The notes: generated from the letters alone by a model not told the origin. DNA of 47,097 nt from CAXSDR01 sp964236445 (GCA_964236445.1 CAXSDR010000016.1:1-47097), one strand, 5' to 3'; shown: positions 8,316-17,974, numbered from the stretch's first letter. Numbers and translations: made by a program.

Positions 8316-11300
8316 AGGTCCTGCTCCGACACCGCGTCGGCGGAGAGCGCGACGAGCTCGGCGAGCGCGTCGGTCGACAGGTCGGACAGCCAGTCCTCGC
8401 CGCCCGCCATGACCGAGCCCGCGAGCGCCCGCTTGCCGGAGATCATCGCGTCGATGCGTTCCTCCAGTGTGCCGACGCAGATGAGGCGTCGCACCTGCAC
8501 GTCCCTGCGCTGGCCGATGCGGAACGCCCGGTCCGTCGCCTGGTCCTCGACCGCCGGGTTCCACCAGCGGTCGACGTGGATCACCTGGTTGGCGGCGGTG
8601 AGGTTGAGCCCCACACCGCCTGCGCGCAGCGACAGCAGCATGACCGGCGGCCCGCCGGAGCCGTGTCCGCCATCGCCGTCATCGCCGCCGTGACCCGCCT
8701 GGAACCGCGCGACCATCGCGTCGCGCTCCTGCCGTGTGGATCCGCCGTGCAGGAACAGCACCTCCACGCCGAGGCGACGTGCCAGGTGCGGCGCAAGCAT
8801 GGCGCCGAATGCGGCGTACTGCGTGAAGCACAGCGCCTTGTCCCCTTCGGCGAGCGCCACCTCGAGGATCTCCTCGAGGCGCGCGACCTTGCCCGAGCGG
8901 CCCGCGAGCGGGGTGCTGTCCCCGAGGGCGAGCGAGGGCGCATCGCACACCTGCTTGAGCCTGGTGAGCGCCGAGAGGACCACACCGCGACGGCCCGCGC
9001 GCCTGCGCTCGCGCAGCTTCGCGACCATGTCGGCGACGACGGCACGATAGAGCCCGGCCTGCTCCGCGGTGAGGTTGCACCACACCGTCATCTCCTGCTT
9101 GTCCGGCAAGTCGCGTGCAATCGCCGGATCGGTCTTGAGCCGACGCAGGACGAACGGCGCCGTGAGCCGCCTCAACGCGGCCAACGCCGCCTCGTTGCCG
9201 TCACGCTCGATCGGCGCGGCATAGCGGTCCTTGAACCCCGCGGGGCTGCCGAACATGCCGGGGTTCGACTGGTCGAGGATCGCGTGCAGGTCGGCGAGCC
9301 GGTTCTCCACCGGCGTGCCGGTCAGCGCGACCCGATGGCTCGCGGGCAGCGCGCGAACGGCCTTGGCCTGCTGGGTGGCCGAGTTCTTGACGTGCTGCGC
9401 CTCGTCGAGGACGACGCGACGCCACGTCACCGAGGCGAGCGCGCCGACATCACGCTGCACCAGGCCGTAGGTCGTCACCACCACGTCGGCGTCACGCACC
9501 GCAGCCGCGAGCCCGTCGGCGTCGAGCCGCTGCGCGCCGTGGTGCACGTGCACCCGCAGCCGGGGCGCGAACCGCGCCGTCTCCCGCTGCCAGTTGCCGA
9601 CGAGCGACATCGGGCACACCACCAGCGTCGTCCCCGAGGCGCCGGCCGCCCGCTCGACGGCCAGCAGGGCGAGCAGCTGCGTGGTCTTGCCCAGGCCCAT
9701 GTCGTCGGCCAGCACGGCGCCCAGCCCGAGGCGCGACATGAGCTGCAGCCAGTCGAGCCCGCGCTGCTGGTAGGGCCGCAGCGTCGCACCGAACCAGTCG
9801 GGCACCGCGACGTCGGCCGTACGCACCTCGGCCGCGCCAGAGAACAGCTCACCGAGCCACCCCTCGGCGTCGACCCCCCCGAACGGCACGCCCTCGGGCA
9901 GCCGGGGCGGCTCGATGACCACCCGCAGCAGGTCGGCGACCGACAGGGTGCCGGACTGCTCGCGTGCGAGGAACGCGAGCGCCGCCATGACCTGGCTGTG
10001 GTCGACCTCGACCCAGCGGCCACGCAGGCGCACGAGCCGTTGTCCTGCTGCGGCGAGGGCGTGCAGGTCGTCCTCGCTCAGCCGCAGCCCTCCGATGGCC
10101 GCTCGCCAGTTGAAGCTCACGACGACATCGCGGTCGAGCACGCTCGTCGTCTCGACCGCACCCGGCTGCGACACCCCCGCGGTGCGCGCCACGAGCACCA
10201 TGCCGACGCCCGTGCCGTGCCCCCACCAGGTCGGCAGGAACACGCCGAAACCAGCCGCCAGGAGATCGGGCGCGGACTCGCTCAGGAACTGCACGGCGCC
10301 CTCACGGTCGAGGGTCAAGGTGCCGGGGCGGTCGTCGCGCAGCGCGAACCGCAGCAGCGGGCAGAGGCGAGCGGCCCGCGCGATCTCCTCCTCGAACAGG
10401 TCACGAGCCCACGGGACGCTGCGGTTCACGCCGGCCATGGCAGGCCCGCCGCCCCAGACGTCGGCGGCGTCGACCAGCAGCGACGGCTCGGCCGTGGGTT
10501 GCAGCAGCAGCTCCAGCGACCAGGTGTCGGAAGGTCCGCCGACCGGGTCGTCGTCGTCGGCACCCACCGGCTCGACGAGGCGGAAGCACGCGCGCACCGG
10601 GCCGGCCGGCGCCGGCTCCGAGCGGTGCCAGGCCTGGATCCGCGACTCCAGCGTCCGCAGCTCCACCTCGTCCGCCCGCAGCGTGGGCCGGGTGGACACC
10701 AGCGCCCCGAGCCAGGCCTCGGCGGCGGTCGGTGACGTGGGCCCAGCGCTGCGCCCGGGGCGTACGAGAGGCGCGAGCGTGCGCAGCTCGAGCCGCACCT
10801 CGGCGTCGACCATGGCAGCGAGCACGTCGGTGAGGACGTCGGCGGCGGGCCGGCCGCCGGGGTGCGAGGGCCGCTGTTCGGCGCGCACCACAGGGGGAGC
10901 GACGGCCGCGACGACCAGCATCTGCTGCCAGTCGCCCGCGTCGGGGACGGCAACCCACCGCGCGCTGCCGCCGACGAGCGAGGGCAGCACCCGGCCGCGG
11001 TGCACGGTGCGCCACGCGAGGTCGTGCGCCCGCGTGAGCCAGCGCAGCGAGGCACCGAGCCAGACGTCGACCTCGTCGCCGTCCGCGAGCCGCGACCCCA
11101 GCGTGCTCGGCGTCGGCCACAGCTCGCCGAGCAGCTGGGCGGCCTCCTCGCAGGCGAGCAGCAGTCCCGGCACGGTCCAGGCGACGAGCGTGCTGGCGCA
11201 GCGCTCGTCGCCGCCTGCAGCACCGCTGATCTCGCTCGCCCACGCCGGACCGCACAGCTCCGGCGACGGCAGCACCGTGCCCGACCGTGTCGGCAGCAGC

Positions 11301-11521
11301 AGCGTCGTGGTGCCGGTGGTCGCCTGCCCGGCCAGCCAGCCGAGCCCGGGTCCGATCCCGGCGATGGCGGCGCGCAGCCCGTCGCCGTCGAGCGCGTAGG
11401 GATGCGTCGTGAGCGGTGCAGGCTGCCGCGGGAAGGCGGGCTGACGCTGCCACCGGCGTACGTCCTCAGCCCAGAGCGCGAGCCGCTGGTCAGCTCGCCA
11501 GATCGCGTGCAGCGCCAGCAT
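8312..11521 (-). CDS. SNF2-family DEAD-like helicase/ATPase
   Basis: About 1069 residues. The C-terminal half is a complete Snf2 (SF2) motor: motif I ADDMGLGKTTQ near residue 600, motif II LDEAQHVKN near 703, motif III LTGTPVENRL, motif V SLRAGGVGLNLTAAN and motif VI QATDRAFRIGQRR near 995. The N-terminal 450 residues are the variable region of bacterial SNF2 helicases (DUF3670-like). It should be a DNA-dependent ATPase that translocates on DNA or remodels protein-DNA complexes; its role in bacteria is poorly known. ATG 11521 was chosen because sequence upstream is arginine-rich and not family-like. The gene lies 47 nt below the PPOX gene and overlaps the 69-aa gene. Confidence 0.93.
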   Translation of the reverse strand: MLALHAIWRADQRLALWAEDVRRWQRQPAFPRQPAPLTTHPYALDGDGLRAAIAGIGPGLGWLAGQATTGTTTLLLPTRSGTVLPSPELCGPAWASEISGAAGGDERCASTLVAWTVPGLLLACEEAAQLLGELWPTPSTLGSRLADGDEVDVWLGASLRWLTRAHDLAWRTVHRGRVLPSLVGGSARWVAVPDAGDWQQMLVVAAVAPPVVRAEQRPSHPGGRPAADVLTDVLAAMVDAEVRLELRTLAPLVRPGRSAGPTSPTAAEAWLGALVSTRPTLRADEVELRTLESRIQAWHRSEPAPAGPVRACFRLVEPVGADDDDPVGGPSDTWSLELLLQPTAEPSLLVDAADVWGGGPAMAGVNRSVPWARDLFEEEIARAARLCPLLRFALRDDRPGTLTLDREGAVQFLSESAPDLLAAGFGVFLPTWWGHGTGVGMVLVARTAGVSQPGAVETTSVLDRDVVVSFNWRAAIGGLRLSEDDLHALAAAGQRLVRLRGRWVEVDHSQVMAALAFLAREQSGTLSVADLLRVVIEPPRLPEGVPFGGVDAEGWLGELFSGAAEVRTADVAVPDWFGATLRPYQQRGLDWLQLMSRLGLGAVLADDMGLGKTTQLLALLAVERAAGASGTTLVVCPMSLVGNWQRETARFAPRLRVHVHHGAQRLDADGLAAAVRDADVVVTTYGLVQRDVGALASVTWRRVVLDEAQHVKNSATQQAKAVRALPASHRVALTGTPVENRLADLHAILDQSNPGMFGSPAGFKDRYAAPIERDGNEAALAALRRLTAPFVLRRLKTDPAIARDLPDKQEMTVWCNLTAEQAGLYRAVVADMVAKLRERRRAGRRGVVLSALTRLKQVCDAPSLALGDSTPLAGRSGKVARLEEILEVALAEGDKALCFTQYAAFGAMLAPHLARRLGVEVLFLHGGSTRQERDAMVARFQAGHGGDDGDGGHGSGGPPVMLLSLRAGGVGLNLTAANQVIHVDRWWNPAVEDQATDRAFRIGQRRDVQVRRLICVGTLEERIDAMISGKRALAGSVMAGGEDWLSDLSTDALAELVALSADAVSEQDL

Positions 11522-11568
11522 CAGGCCACGGAGGCGGCGCTGGTGCTGGCGGTCGGCATGGCGCCAGG

Positions 11569-12006
11569 CTAGGCCTCGGGAAGATCGGCCGCGATCTCGC
11601 GACCGGTGATCTCGTAGGTGCGGATGCGCACCCAGTGCGGCTTCTGCGAGCGCGCGGCCCACGAGCGCACCCCGAGAGTCTCGAGGCGGTCGATGACCTC
11701 GGCGTCGGTGACATGGCCTGCGACGCCGCGCACCACGACGCTCCAGCCGCGTCGGCCCTCGGCGTCATGACCGTCGACCTCGAACGCGACGGGCGTCTCG
11801 CGGTCGGCGGCGAACAGCTTGGAGCCCGGTGCCGTGCGGAAGACCACGGACGAGCCGTCGACGGCGTGGTTCACGGGCAGGATCACCGGCTCCCCGGCAG
11901 AGACGAAGGCGAGGCGTCCGAGGGACGCCTTCGCGAGCAGCGCGAGGCAGTCGTCGCGGCTCAGCACGGCCATGCCTGTGTGGTCGGTGGGGCGGTCGTC
12001 AGTCAT
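11569..12006 (-). CDS. pyridoxamine 5'-phosphate oxidase-fold flavin/F420-type protein
   Basis: A 145-residue single-domain protein. Sequence such as MAVLSRDDCLALLAKASLGR, followed by LAFVSAGEPVILPVNHAVDG and then GSKLFAADRETPVAFEVDG, is typical of the PPOX/Pyridox_ox_2 split-barrel group (PF12900), small FMN- or F420-binding proteins. They are usually annotated as putative pyridoxamine oxidases although the substrate is rarely known. Starting at ATG 12006, the gene sits 14 nt after the pflA stop, so it is probably the third gene of the pflB-pflA unit. A redox role under oxygen limitation would suit this context but is inference. Confidence 0.85.
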   Translation of the reverse strand: MTDDRPTDHTGMAVLSRDDCLALLAKASLGRLAFVSAGEPVILPVNHAVDGSSVVFRTAPGSKLFAADRETPVAFEVDGHDAEGRRGWSVVVRGVAGHVTDAEVIDRLETLGVRSWAARSQKPHWVRIRTYEITGREIAADLPEA

Positions 12007-12020
12007 GTCGTCGTCCGATC

Positions 12021-12854
12021 TCAGTAGGTGAGAAGTCCACGTGCCCGAAACACGTCTCTTACGCGCTCGGTGGATTCGCGGGTCGGGGCAGCGACACCCT
12101 CGAGGGGGTAGGTCATGCCGAGCTCTTCATACTTGAAGCGACCCATCGAGTGGTAGGGCAGGACCTCCACGCGGGCGACCGAGGGGCCGAGATCGGCGGC
12201 GATCTGCGCGACCCCCTCGACGTTCTCGTCGTCGTCGGTCAGCCCCGGCACGAGCACGAACCGGATCCACATCGTGGACCCCCGCGCCGCGAGACGCTCC
12301 GCGAAGCGCAGCGTCGGGTGCACTGACCGGGAGGTGAGCTTCGTGTAGGTCCGCGGGTCCGACGACTTGATGTCGAGCAGCACCAGGTCGACGTCGTCGA
12401 GCAGCTCGTCAGTCGCCCTCGTGCCGTAGTAGCCGGACGTGTCGAGCGCCGTGTGCAGGCCCTGCTGCTTCGCGCGCCGGAAGAAACCGGCAGCGAACGC
12501 CGGCTGCATCAGCGGCTCGCCGCCCGAGAGCGTCACGCCGCCATGGGCGGCCAACAAGAAGTCGCGGTAGCGCTGCAGCTTCGTCGCCTGCTGTCCGACC
12601 GTCACCAGCCTGCCGCTGGCCAGCTGCCACGTGTCGGGGTTGTGGCAATAGAGGCAGCGCAGCGCACATCCGGTGAGCCAGGTGACCAGGCGCGTGCCTG
12701 GCCCGTCGACCGCCGTGACGATCTCCCACGAGTGCACACGCCCCTCGATGGCGTCGATGTCGACGCCGTCGAGGGTTCCGTTCAGGAGCGGAAGGGCGAC
12801 GCGGTGCTCGACAGGCACCAGCGACAGCTCGTCGACGGTGGCGACGATGTCCAT
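12021..12854 (-). CDS. pflA: pyruvate formate-lyase activating enzyme (radical SAM)
   Basis: A 277-residue radical SAM protein. The cluster-binding CxxxCxxC is seen as CALRCLYCHNPDTW, preceded by AVDGPGTRLVTW as in E. coli PflA. GGVTLSGGEPLMQPAF, TALDTSGYYG, LVLLDIKS and VLPYHSMGRFKYEELG follow in the expected order. It generates the glycyl radical on PflB using SAM and a reduced [4Fe-4S] cluster. The N-terminus has about 35 extra residues before the family-like start (GRVHSWEIV). The ATG at 12854 shares its A with the pflB stop (TGATG), showing translational coupling; a TTG at 12857 is the only nearby alternative. Confidence 0.95.
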   Translation of the reverse strand: MDIVATVDELSLVPVEHRVALPLLNGTLDGVDIDAIEGRVHSWEIVTAVDGPGTRLVTWLTGCALRCLYCHNPDTWQLASGRLVTVGQQATKLQRYRDFLLAAHGGVTLSGGEPLMQPAFAAGFFRRAKQQGLHTALDTSGYYGTRATDELLDDVDLVLLDIKSSDPRTYTKLTSRSVHPTLRFAERLAARGSTMWIRFVLVPGLTDDDENVEGVAQIAADLGPSVARVEVLPYHSMGRFKYEELGMTYPLEGVAAPTRESTERVRDVFRARGLLTY

Positions 12855-15148
12855 CAAAGACTGCCGTGGAAAGTGCGGCTGATCACGTCGAGCTGCTGCT
12901 CCCTTGTCAGCCGCACGAAGTTCACGGCATAGCCGGACACCCGGATCGTGAGCTGGCCGTAGTTCTCCGGGTGCTCCATCGCGTCGACTAGGGTCGCGCG
13001 GTCGAGCACGTTGACGTTCATGTGGAAGCCGCCACCGGCGACAAAGCCGTCGAGCACCCCGACGAGGTTCGAGACCCGCTCGGCACCGGTGTGCCCTAGA
13101 CCGTCAGGCGTCACGGACGTGGTCAGGGAGATGCCGTCACGCGCTGCGTCATAGGGGATCTTGGCGACCGAGAGCGCCGCCGCGACCATGCCGTGCTTGT
13201 CTCGGCCGTTCATCGGATTCGCGCCAGGAGCGAAGGGAAGTCCCGCTCGCCGCCCGTCCGGCGTCGTCCCGGTGTTGTTGCCATAGACGACGTTCGACGT
13301 GATCGTCAGCACCGACTGCGTGTGACGCGCGTTGCGGTAGGTCGGGTGCTTCTCGATCTCCGCCATGAAGGTGCGCACGAGCCACACCGCGATGTCGTCG
13401 ACCTGGTCGTCGTCGTTGCCGTACGTCGGGAACTCGCCGTCGTGGGTGAAGTCGACGATGAGGCCGGTCGCGTCACGCACCGGTCGCACGGTCGTGTATT
13501 TGATCGCGGACAACGAGTCGGCGGCCACCGACAACCCGGCGATGCCGCAGGCCATCGTCCGCTCGATCACGGCGTCATGCAGCGCCATCTCGATGCGTTC
13601 ATAGGCGTACTTGTCGTGCATGTAGTGAATGACGTTCAGGGCGCTGACATAGGTCTCCGCGAGCCACGCCATCATCGGCTGCAGCTTGGCGACCACGTCG
13701 TCGTAGCGCAGGACGTCGCCCGTGACAGGGGTGGTGACAGGAGCGACCTGCACACCGGTGACCTCGTCACGGCCACCGTTGAGCGCATACAGCAAGGTCT
13801 TCGCGAGGTTGACGCGCGCGCCGAAGAACTGCATCTGCTTGCCGACGGTCATCGCCGAGACGCAGCAGGCGATCGCCGTGTCGTCTCCGGTGACGGGACG
13901 CATCAGCTCGTCGCTCTCGTACTGGATCGCGCTCGTGTCGATCGAGACCTGTGCGGCAAAGCTCTTGAAGCCCTGCGGCAGGCCCGGTGACCAGAAGACG
14001 GTGAGGTTCGGTTCGGGTGCAGGGCCGAGGTTGTAGAGCGTCTGCAGATAGCGGAACGAGGTGCGGGTGACCAGCGGGCGACCGTCCTCACCGATGCCGC
14101 CGAGCGACTCGGTGACCCAGGTCGGATCTCCGGAGAACAGCTCGTCATAGGCAGGCGTGCGCAGGAAGCGCACGATGCGAAGCTTGATGATGAGGTCGTC
14201 GACGAGCTCCTGAGCCTGCTCTTCGGTGAGCCGGCCCTCGGCGATGTCACGCTCGAGATAGATGTCGAGGAACGTGGCGGTGCGCCCGAGCGACATCGCC
14301 GCGCCGTTCTGCTCCTTCACCGCTGCGAGATAGGCGAGATAGACCCACTGCACCGCTTCCTGGCCCGTACGCGCGGGGCGGGTCACGTCGCAGCCGTAGC
14401 CGGCCGCCATGGCCGCCAGCTCCCCGAGCGCCTTGACCTGCTCGGCGAGCTCTTCGCGGAGCTGGATCACGTCGGCAGTGCTGAACTCGGCGTCCAGGAC
14501 CATGCGCTCGCGCTTCTTGTCAGCGATCAGCCGTGTGGTGCCGTAGAGCGCGAGGCGTCGGTAGTCGCCGATGATGCGGCCGCGGCCGTAGGCGTCGGGC
14601 AGGCCGGTGATGAGGTGCGAGCGGCGAGCCGCACGGATCGGGGGCGTGTAGGCGTCGAAGACTCCGGCGTTGTGCGTCTTGCGGTATTTCGTGAAGATGT
14701 CCGCGATCGAGGACGGCAGCTCGTAGCCATAGGCCGCCAGCCCGTCCTTCACCATCTTCAGGCCACCGTTGGGCATGATCGCGCGCCGTAGCGGCGCCTC
14801 GGTCTGCAGGCCCACGATGAGCTCGTGATCCTTGTCGATGTAGCCAGGCAGGTGGCTGGTGATGCTCGACGGCGTCGATACGTCGACGTCGTAGATGCCG
14901 CGGGCCCGCTCCTCCGGCAGCATCGCTGTGAGCCGAGCCCACAGGGCGACCGTCCTCGGCGTGGGACCGGCGAGGAAGGCGGCGTCACCGTCATAGGGCG
15001 TGTAGTTGTCCTGGATGAAGCCGCGTACGTCGACGGCCTCGCGCCAGGAACCGGGGCCGAAGCTACGCCAGGCGTCCGCCTCGAGCTCGGCCTCCAGCGA
15101 CTCGACGAGTGCCGGGTGTTCGGTCGAAAGGTCGGCCGTTGTGGTCAT
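12854..15148 (-). CDS. pflB: formate C-acetyltransferase (pyruvate formate-lyase)
   Basis: 764 residues, close to the usual 750-760. The catalytic cysteine pair is present in AIACCVSAMTVGKQMQFFGAR (Cys-Cys near residue 423) and the glycyl-radical loop IRVSGYAVNF near the C-terminus (Gly739). It cleaves pyruvate with CoA to acetyl-CoA and formate in the cytoplasm during anaerobic growth; the radical form is destroyed by oxygen. A very good Shine-Dalgarno sequence, AGGAGG at 15160-15155, precedes ATG 15148. The activase follows in the same transcript and the AdhE gene is transcribed divergently, so acetyl-CoA made here can be reduced to ethanol next door. No formate transporter is present. Confidence 0.97.
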   Translation of the reverse strand: MTTTADLSTEHPALVESLEAELEADAWRSFGPGSWREAVDVRGFIQDNYTPYDGDAAFLAGPTPRTVALWARLTAMLPEERARGIYDVDVSTPSSITSHLPGYIDKDHELIVGLQTEAPLRRAIMPNGGLKMVKDGLAAYGYELPSSIADIFTKYRKTHNAGVFDAYTPPIRAARRSHLITGLPDAYGRGRIIGDYRRLALYGTTRLIADKKRERMVLDAEFSTADVIQLREELAEQVKALGELAAMAAGYGCDVTRPARTGQEAVQWVYLAYLAAVKEQNGAAMSLGRTATFLDIYLERDIAEGRLTEEQAQELVDDLIIKLRIVRFLRTPAYDELFSGDPTWVTESLGGIGEDGRPLVTRTSFRYLQTLYNLGPAPEPNLTVFWSPGLPQGFKSFAAQVSIDTSAIQYESDELMRPVTGDDTAIACCVSAMTVGKQMQFFGARVNLAKTLLYALNGGRDEVTGVQVAPVTTPVTGDVLRYDDVVAKLQPMMAWLAETYVSALNVIHYMHDKYAYERIEMALHDAVIERTMACGIAGLSVAADSLSAIKYTTVRPVRDATGLIVDFTHDGEFPTYGNDDDQVDDIAVWLVRTFMAEIEKHPTYRNARHTQSVLTITSNVVYGNNTGTTPDGRRAGLPFAPGANPMNGRDKHGMVAAALSVAKIPYDAARDGISLTTSVTPDGLGHTGAERVSNLVGVLDGFVAGGGFHMNVNVLDRATLVDAMEHPENYGQLTIRVSGYAVNFVRLTREQQLDVISRTFHGSL

Positions 15149-15201
15149 CGCGCGCCTCCTGCTGCTTGGTGTCTTCCACTGTCCTCTCTGTGCACGACTG
15201 G

Positions 15202-15233
15202 CGGACCTGACGAGCGGCCCCCTCGGACAGGAC
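15202..15233. promoter_or_regulatory. imperfect dyad in the pflB-adhE divergent promoter region
   Basis: The 153-nt divergent gap (15149-15301) contains GGACCTGACGAG (15202-15213) facing CTCGGACAGGACC (15221-15233), an imperfect inverted repeat centred midway between the two genes. A half-site resembling the right half of a Rex operator (GTTCAC at 15260-15265) lies closer to adhE, but no matching left half is found. Shared redox or oxygen control of both genes is likely on biological grounds; the regulator cannot be named. Confidence 0.3.
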
Positions 15234-15301
15234 CAAAGTCACCATTGCGCCGTCCCTTTGTTCACTGGCGCGCCTGAGCCGGGGCCGAAAGCGTTGACAC
15301 C

Positions 15302-17974
15302 ATGACAGCAGCGACGGACGACGCCACCCTGCGGGACATCACCCTGACCCTGGACGAGCTGGTGGCGGGGGCGCAGAAGGCGCTGGCCGACTACGACTCC
15401 TTCACCCAGGAGCAGATCGACCACATCGTGGCGAAGGCGTCGGTTGCGGCGCTGAGCCACCATGGGCCGCTTGCCCTGCTCGCGGTCGAGGAGACCGGGC
15501 GTGGAGTGTTCGAGGACAAGGCAGTCAAGAACATCTTCGCGTGCGAGCACGTCACGCACAGCATGGCGAGCATGAAGACGGTCGGCGTCATCAGCCGCAA
15601 CGAGATCGACGGCATCGTCGAGATCGCGGAGCCGGTGGGTGTGGTCGCCGCTATCACGCCGGTCACGAACCCGACCTCCACGGCCATCTTCAAGAGCCTC
15701 ATCGCCCTGAAGACCCGCAACCCGGTCATCTTCGCGTTCCATCCGAACGCGCAGCGGTGCAGCGCCGAGGCGGCGCGCATCGTGCGCGACGCGGCGATCG
15801 AGGCCGGAGCGCCGATGCACTGCATCCAGTGGATCGAAGCTCCCTCGCTCGCGGCGACGACCGCGCTGATGCACCACGAGGGTGTTGCGACGATCCTCGC
15901 GACCGGAGGCAACGCGATGGTGAAGGCGGCCTACTCGACCGGCAAGCCCGCACTGGGCGTGGGAGCAGGCAACGTGCCTGCCTATGTCGAGCGCTCGGCG
16001 AAGCTCAAGCGCGCCGTCCACGACATCGTGCTCTCCAAGTGCTTCGACAACGGCATGATCTGCGCGTCGGAGCAGGCCGTGATCCTCGACCACGAGATCT
16101 ATGACGCCGCACTGCGACACTTCACCGAGCTCCACGCACACGTCGTCACCCCGGAGCAGAAGTCGAAGCTCGAGCAGTTCGTCTTCGGCGTCGTCGCGCA
16201 GGGCACGAACTGCGCCGGTGCGAAGCTCAACGCCGACGTCGTCGGGCGGTCGGCGGCATGGATCGCCAGGAGTGCCGGGTTCACCGTCCCACCCGAGACC
16301 TCGGTCCTGCTGGTGCCGGTGGAGCTGGTCGGTCCCGCCGAGCCGCTGACCAGGGAAAAGCTGTGTCCCGTGCTCGCGGTCCTGCGGGCGGACTCGCCCG
16401 AGCACGGGTTGACCCTGGCGGCGCAGATGGTCGAGTTCAACGGCCTGGGCCACAGCGCCGTCATCCACACCGAGGACGCCGCGCTCGCCGAGGCGTACGG
16501 CCGGCGCGTGAAGGCGACCCGGGTCATCTGGAACGCCCCGGCGTCGCTGGGCGGCATCGGTGACATCTACAACGCGTTCCTGCCCTCGCTGACCCTCGGT
16601 TGCGGCAGCTATGGACACAACTCGGTGTCCAACAACGTGACAGCACTCAACCTCATCAACATCAAGCGGGTCGGCCGACGGAGCAACAACTTGCAGTGGT
16701 TCAAGGTCCCCTCGAAAATCTACTTCGAGCCCAACGCCATCCGCTATCTCGCGGACATGCCGGACGTGCATCGCGTGACGATCGTGACCGACCAGACCAT
16801 GACCAACCTCGGGTTCGTCGACCGGGTCATCACGGTGCTCAACAGCCGCGAGCAGCGTGTCGCGCTGCAGATCATCGATGACGTCGAGCCGGAGCCGACC
16901 GTGGCAGCCGTGGACCGCGGCGCCGAGCTGATGCGCTCCTTCAAGCCTGACACCATCATCGCCCTCGGTGGCGGGTCGCCGATGGACGCGGCCAAGGTGA
17001 TGTGGCTGCGCTACGAGCACCCCGAAGCGGTCTTCTCCGACCTTCGCGAGAAGTTCTTCGACATCCGCAAGCGCGCGTTCACGTTTCCCACGCTCGGCAC
17101 GCTGGCGAAGCTCGTGTGCATCCCGACCACCTCGGGCACCGGCTCGGAAGTCACGCCGTTCGCCGTCATCACCGACACGGAGACCGGCAAGAAATATCCG
17201 ATCGCCGACTATGCGCTGACACCCACGGTCGCCATCGTCGACTCCGTGCTCACCGCCGACCTTCCACGCGTCGTCACCGCGGACAGTGGCTTCGACGCCT
17301 TGACGCACGCGACCGAGGCCTACGTCTCTGTCTATGCCAACGACTTCACCGACGGGCTGTGCCTTCAGGCGATCAAGCTGGTGTTCGCCAACCTGGAGCG
17401 GGCGGTCACCAACGGCGCGCACGATCCCGAAGCCCGCGAGAAGATGCACAACGCGGGGACCATCGCGGGCATGGCGTTCGGCAACGCGTTCCTCGGCATC
17501 GTGCACGCCATGTCACACACGCTCGGTGCGACGTTCCATGTTGCGCACGGTCGCACCAACGCGATTCTGCTGCCCCACGTGATCCGCTACAACGGCAAGG
17601 TCCCCACCAAGCTGACCGGCTGGCCGAAGTACGAGACCTACTGCGCTCCCGAGCGCTTCCAGGAGATCGCCCGCAGCCTCGGTCTGCCCGCAGCGACGCC
17701 GGCCCAGGCCGTGGAGTCCTATGCCGCGGCGATCGAAGATCTGCGTGACCGCGTGGGCATCGAGAGGTCGTTCAAGGACATCGGGCTCGACGAGCCCGCG
17801 TTCATGGCCTCCCTGCCCCAGCAGGCCCTCAATGCCTACGAGGACCAGTGCGCTCCGGCGAACCCCCGGATGCCTATGCTCGACGACATGCAGGAACTGA
17901 TGCGCCAGGCATATCTCGGCAGCTCGCCGGTGCTCGTGCTCGGCGAGGGTGCGACCGTGGGCGCGCTCAGCTGA
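15302..17974 (+). CDS. adhE: bifunctional acetaldehyde-CoA/alcohol dehydrogenase
   Basis: 890 residues, the standard AdhE length. The N-terminal half is a CoA-acylating aldehyde dehydrogenase with the catalytic cysteine in FDNGMICASEQ (near residue 254) and the linker around NLQWFKVPSKIYFEPNAI. The C-terminal half is an iron-dependent alcohol dehydrogenase with GGGSPMDAAKVMW, PTTSGTGSEVTPFAVITD and the metal-binding histidines of HAMSHTLGATFHVAHGR. It reduces acetyl-CoA to acetaldehyde and then ethanol, regenerating two NAD+. ATG 15302 is the family-like start, although no strong Shine-Dalgarno is seen. It is divergent from pflB and overlaps the end of the convergent gene at 17967 by 8 nt. 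Confidence 0.97.
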   Translation: MTAATDDATLRDITLTLDELVAGAQKALADYDSFTQEQIDHIVAKASVAALSHHGPLALLAVEETGRGVFEDKAVKNIFACEHVTHSMASMKTVGVISRNEIDGIVEIAEPVGVVAAITPVTNPTSTAIFKSLIALKTRNPVIFAFHPNAQRCSAEAARIVRDAAIEAGAPMHCIQWIEAPSLAATTALMHHEGVATILATGGNAMVKAAYSTGKPALGVGAGNVPAYVERSAKLKRAVHDIVLSKCFDNGMICASEQAVILDHEIYDAALRHFTELHAHVVTPEQKSKLEQFVFGVVAQGTNCAGAKLNADVVGRSAAWIARSAGFTVPPETSVLLVPVELVGPAEPLTREKLCPVLAVLRADSPEHGLTLAAQMVEFNGLGHSAVIHTEDAALAEAYGRRVKATRVIWNAPASLGGIGDIYNAFLPSLTLGCGSYGHNSVSNNVTALNLINIKRVGRRSNNLQWFKVPSKIYFEPNAIRYLADMPDVHRVTIVTDQTMTNLGFVDRVITVLNSREQRVALQIIDDVEPEPTVAAVDRGAELMRSFKPDTIIALGGGSPMDAAKVMWLRYEHPEAVFSDLREKFFDIRKRAFTFPTLGTLAKLVCIPTTSGTGSEVTPFAVITDTETGKKYPIADYALTPTVAIVDSVLTADLPRVVTADSGFDALTHATEAYVSVYANDFTDGLCLQAIKLVFANLERAVTNGAHDPEAREKMHNAGTIAGMAFGNAFLGIVHAMSHTLGATFHVAHGRTNAILLPHVIRYNGKVPTKLTGWPKYETYCAPERFQEIARSLGLPAATPAQAVESYAAAIEDLRDRVGIERSFKDIGLDEPAFMASLPQQALNAYEDQCAPANPRMPMLDDMQELMRQAYLGSSPVLVLGEGATVGALS

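Noticed and set aside
8189..10735. An 848-codon open frame on the plus strand across the SNF2 helicase
   Set aside because: It is antisense to clearly conserved helicase motifs and its translation is His/Arg/Gln-rich with no recognisable fold.
15260..15265. Rex operator upstream of adhE
   Set aside because: Only one half-site (GTTCAC) is seen; the expected inverted partner is absent.
15291..15296. TTGACA just upstream of adhE as a -35 box
   Set aside because: It lies only 5 nt before the start codon, leaving no room for a -10 element and transcript start unless the true start is far downstream, which the family alignment does not support.
15239..17506. A 755-codon open frame on the minus strand across adhE
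   Set aside because: Shadow frame of adhE; composition is typical of antisense translation of high-GC genes.
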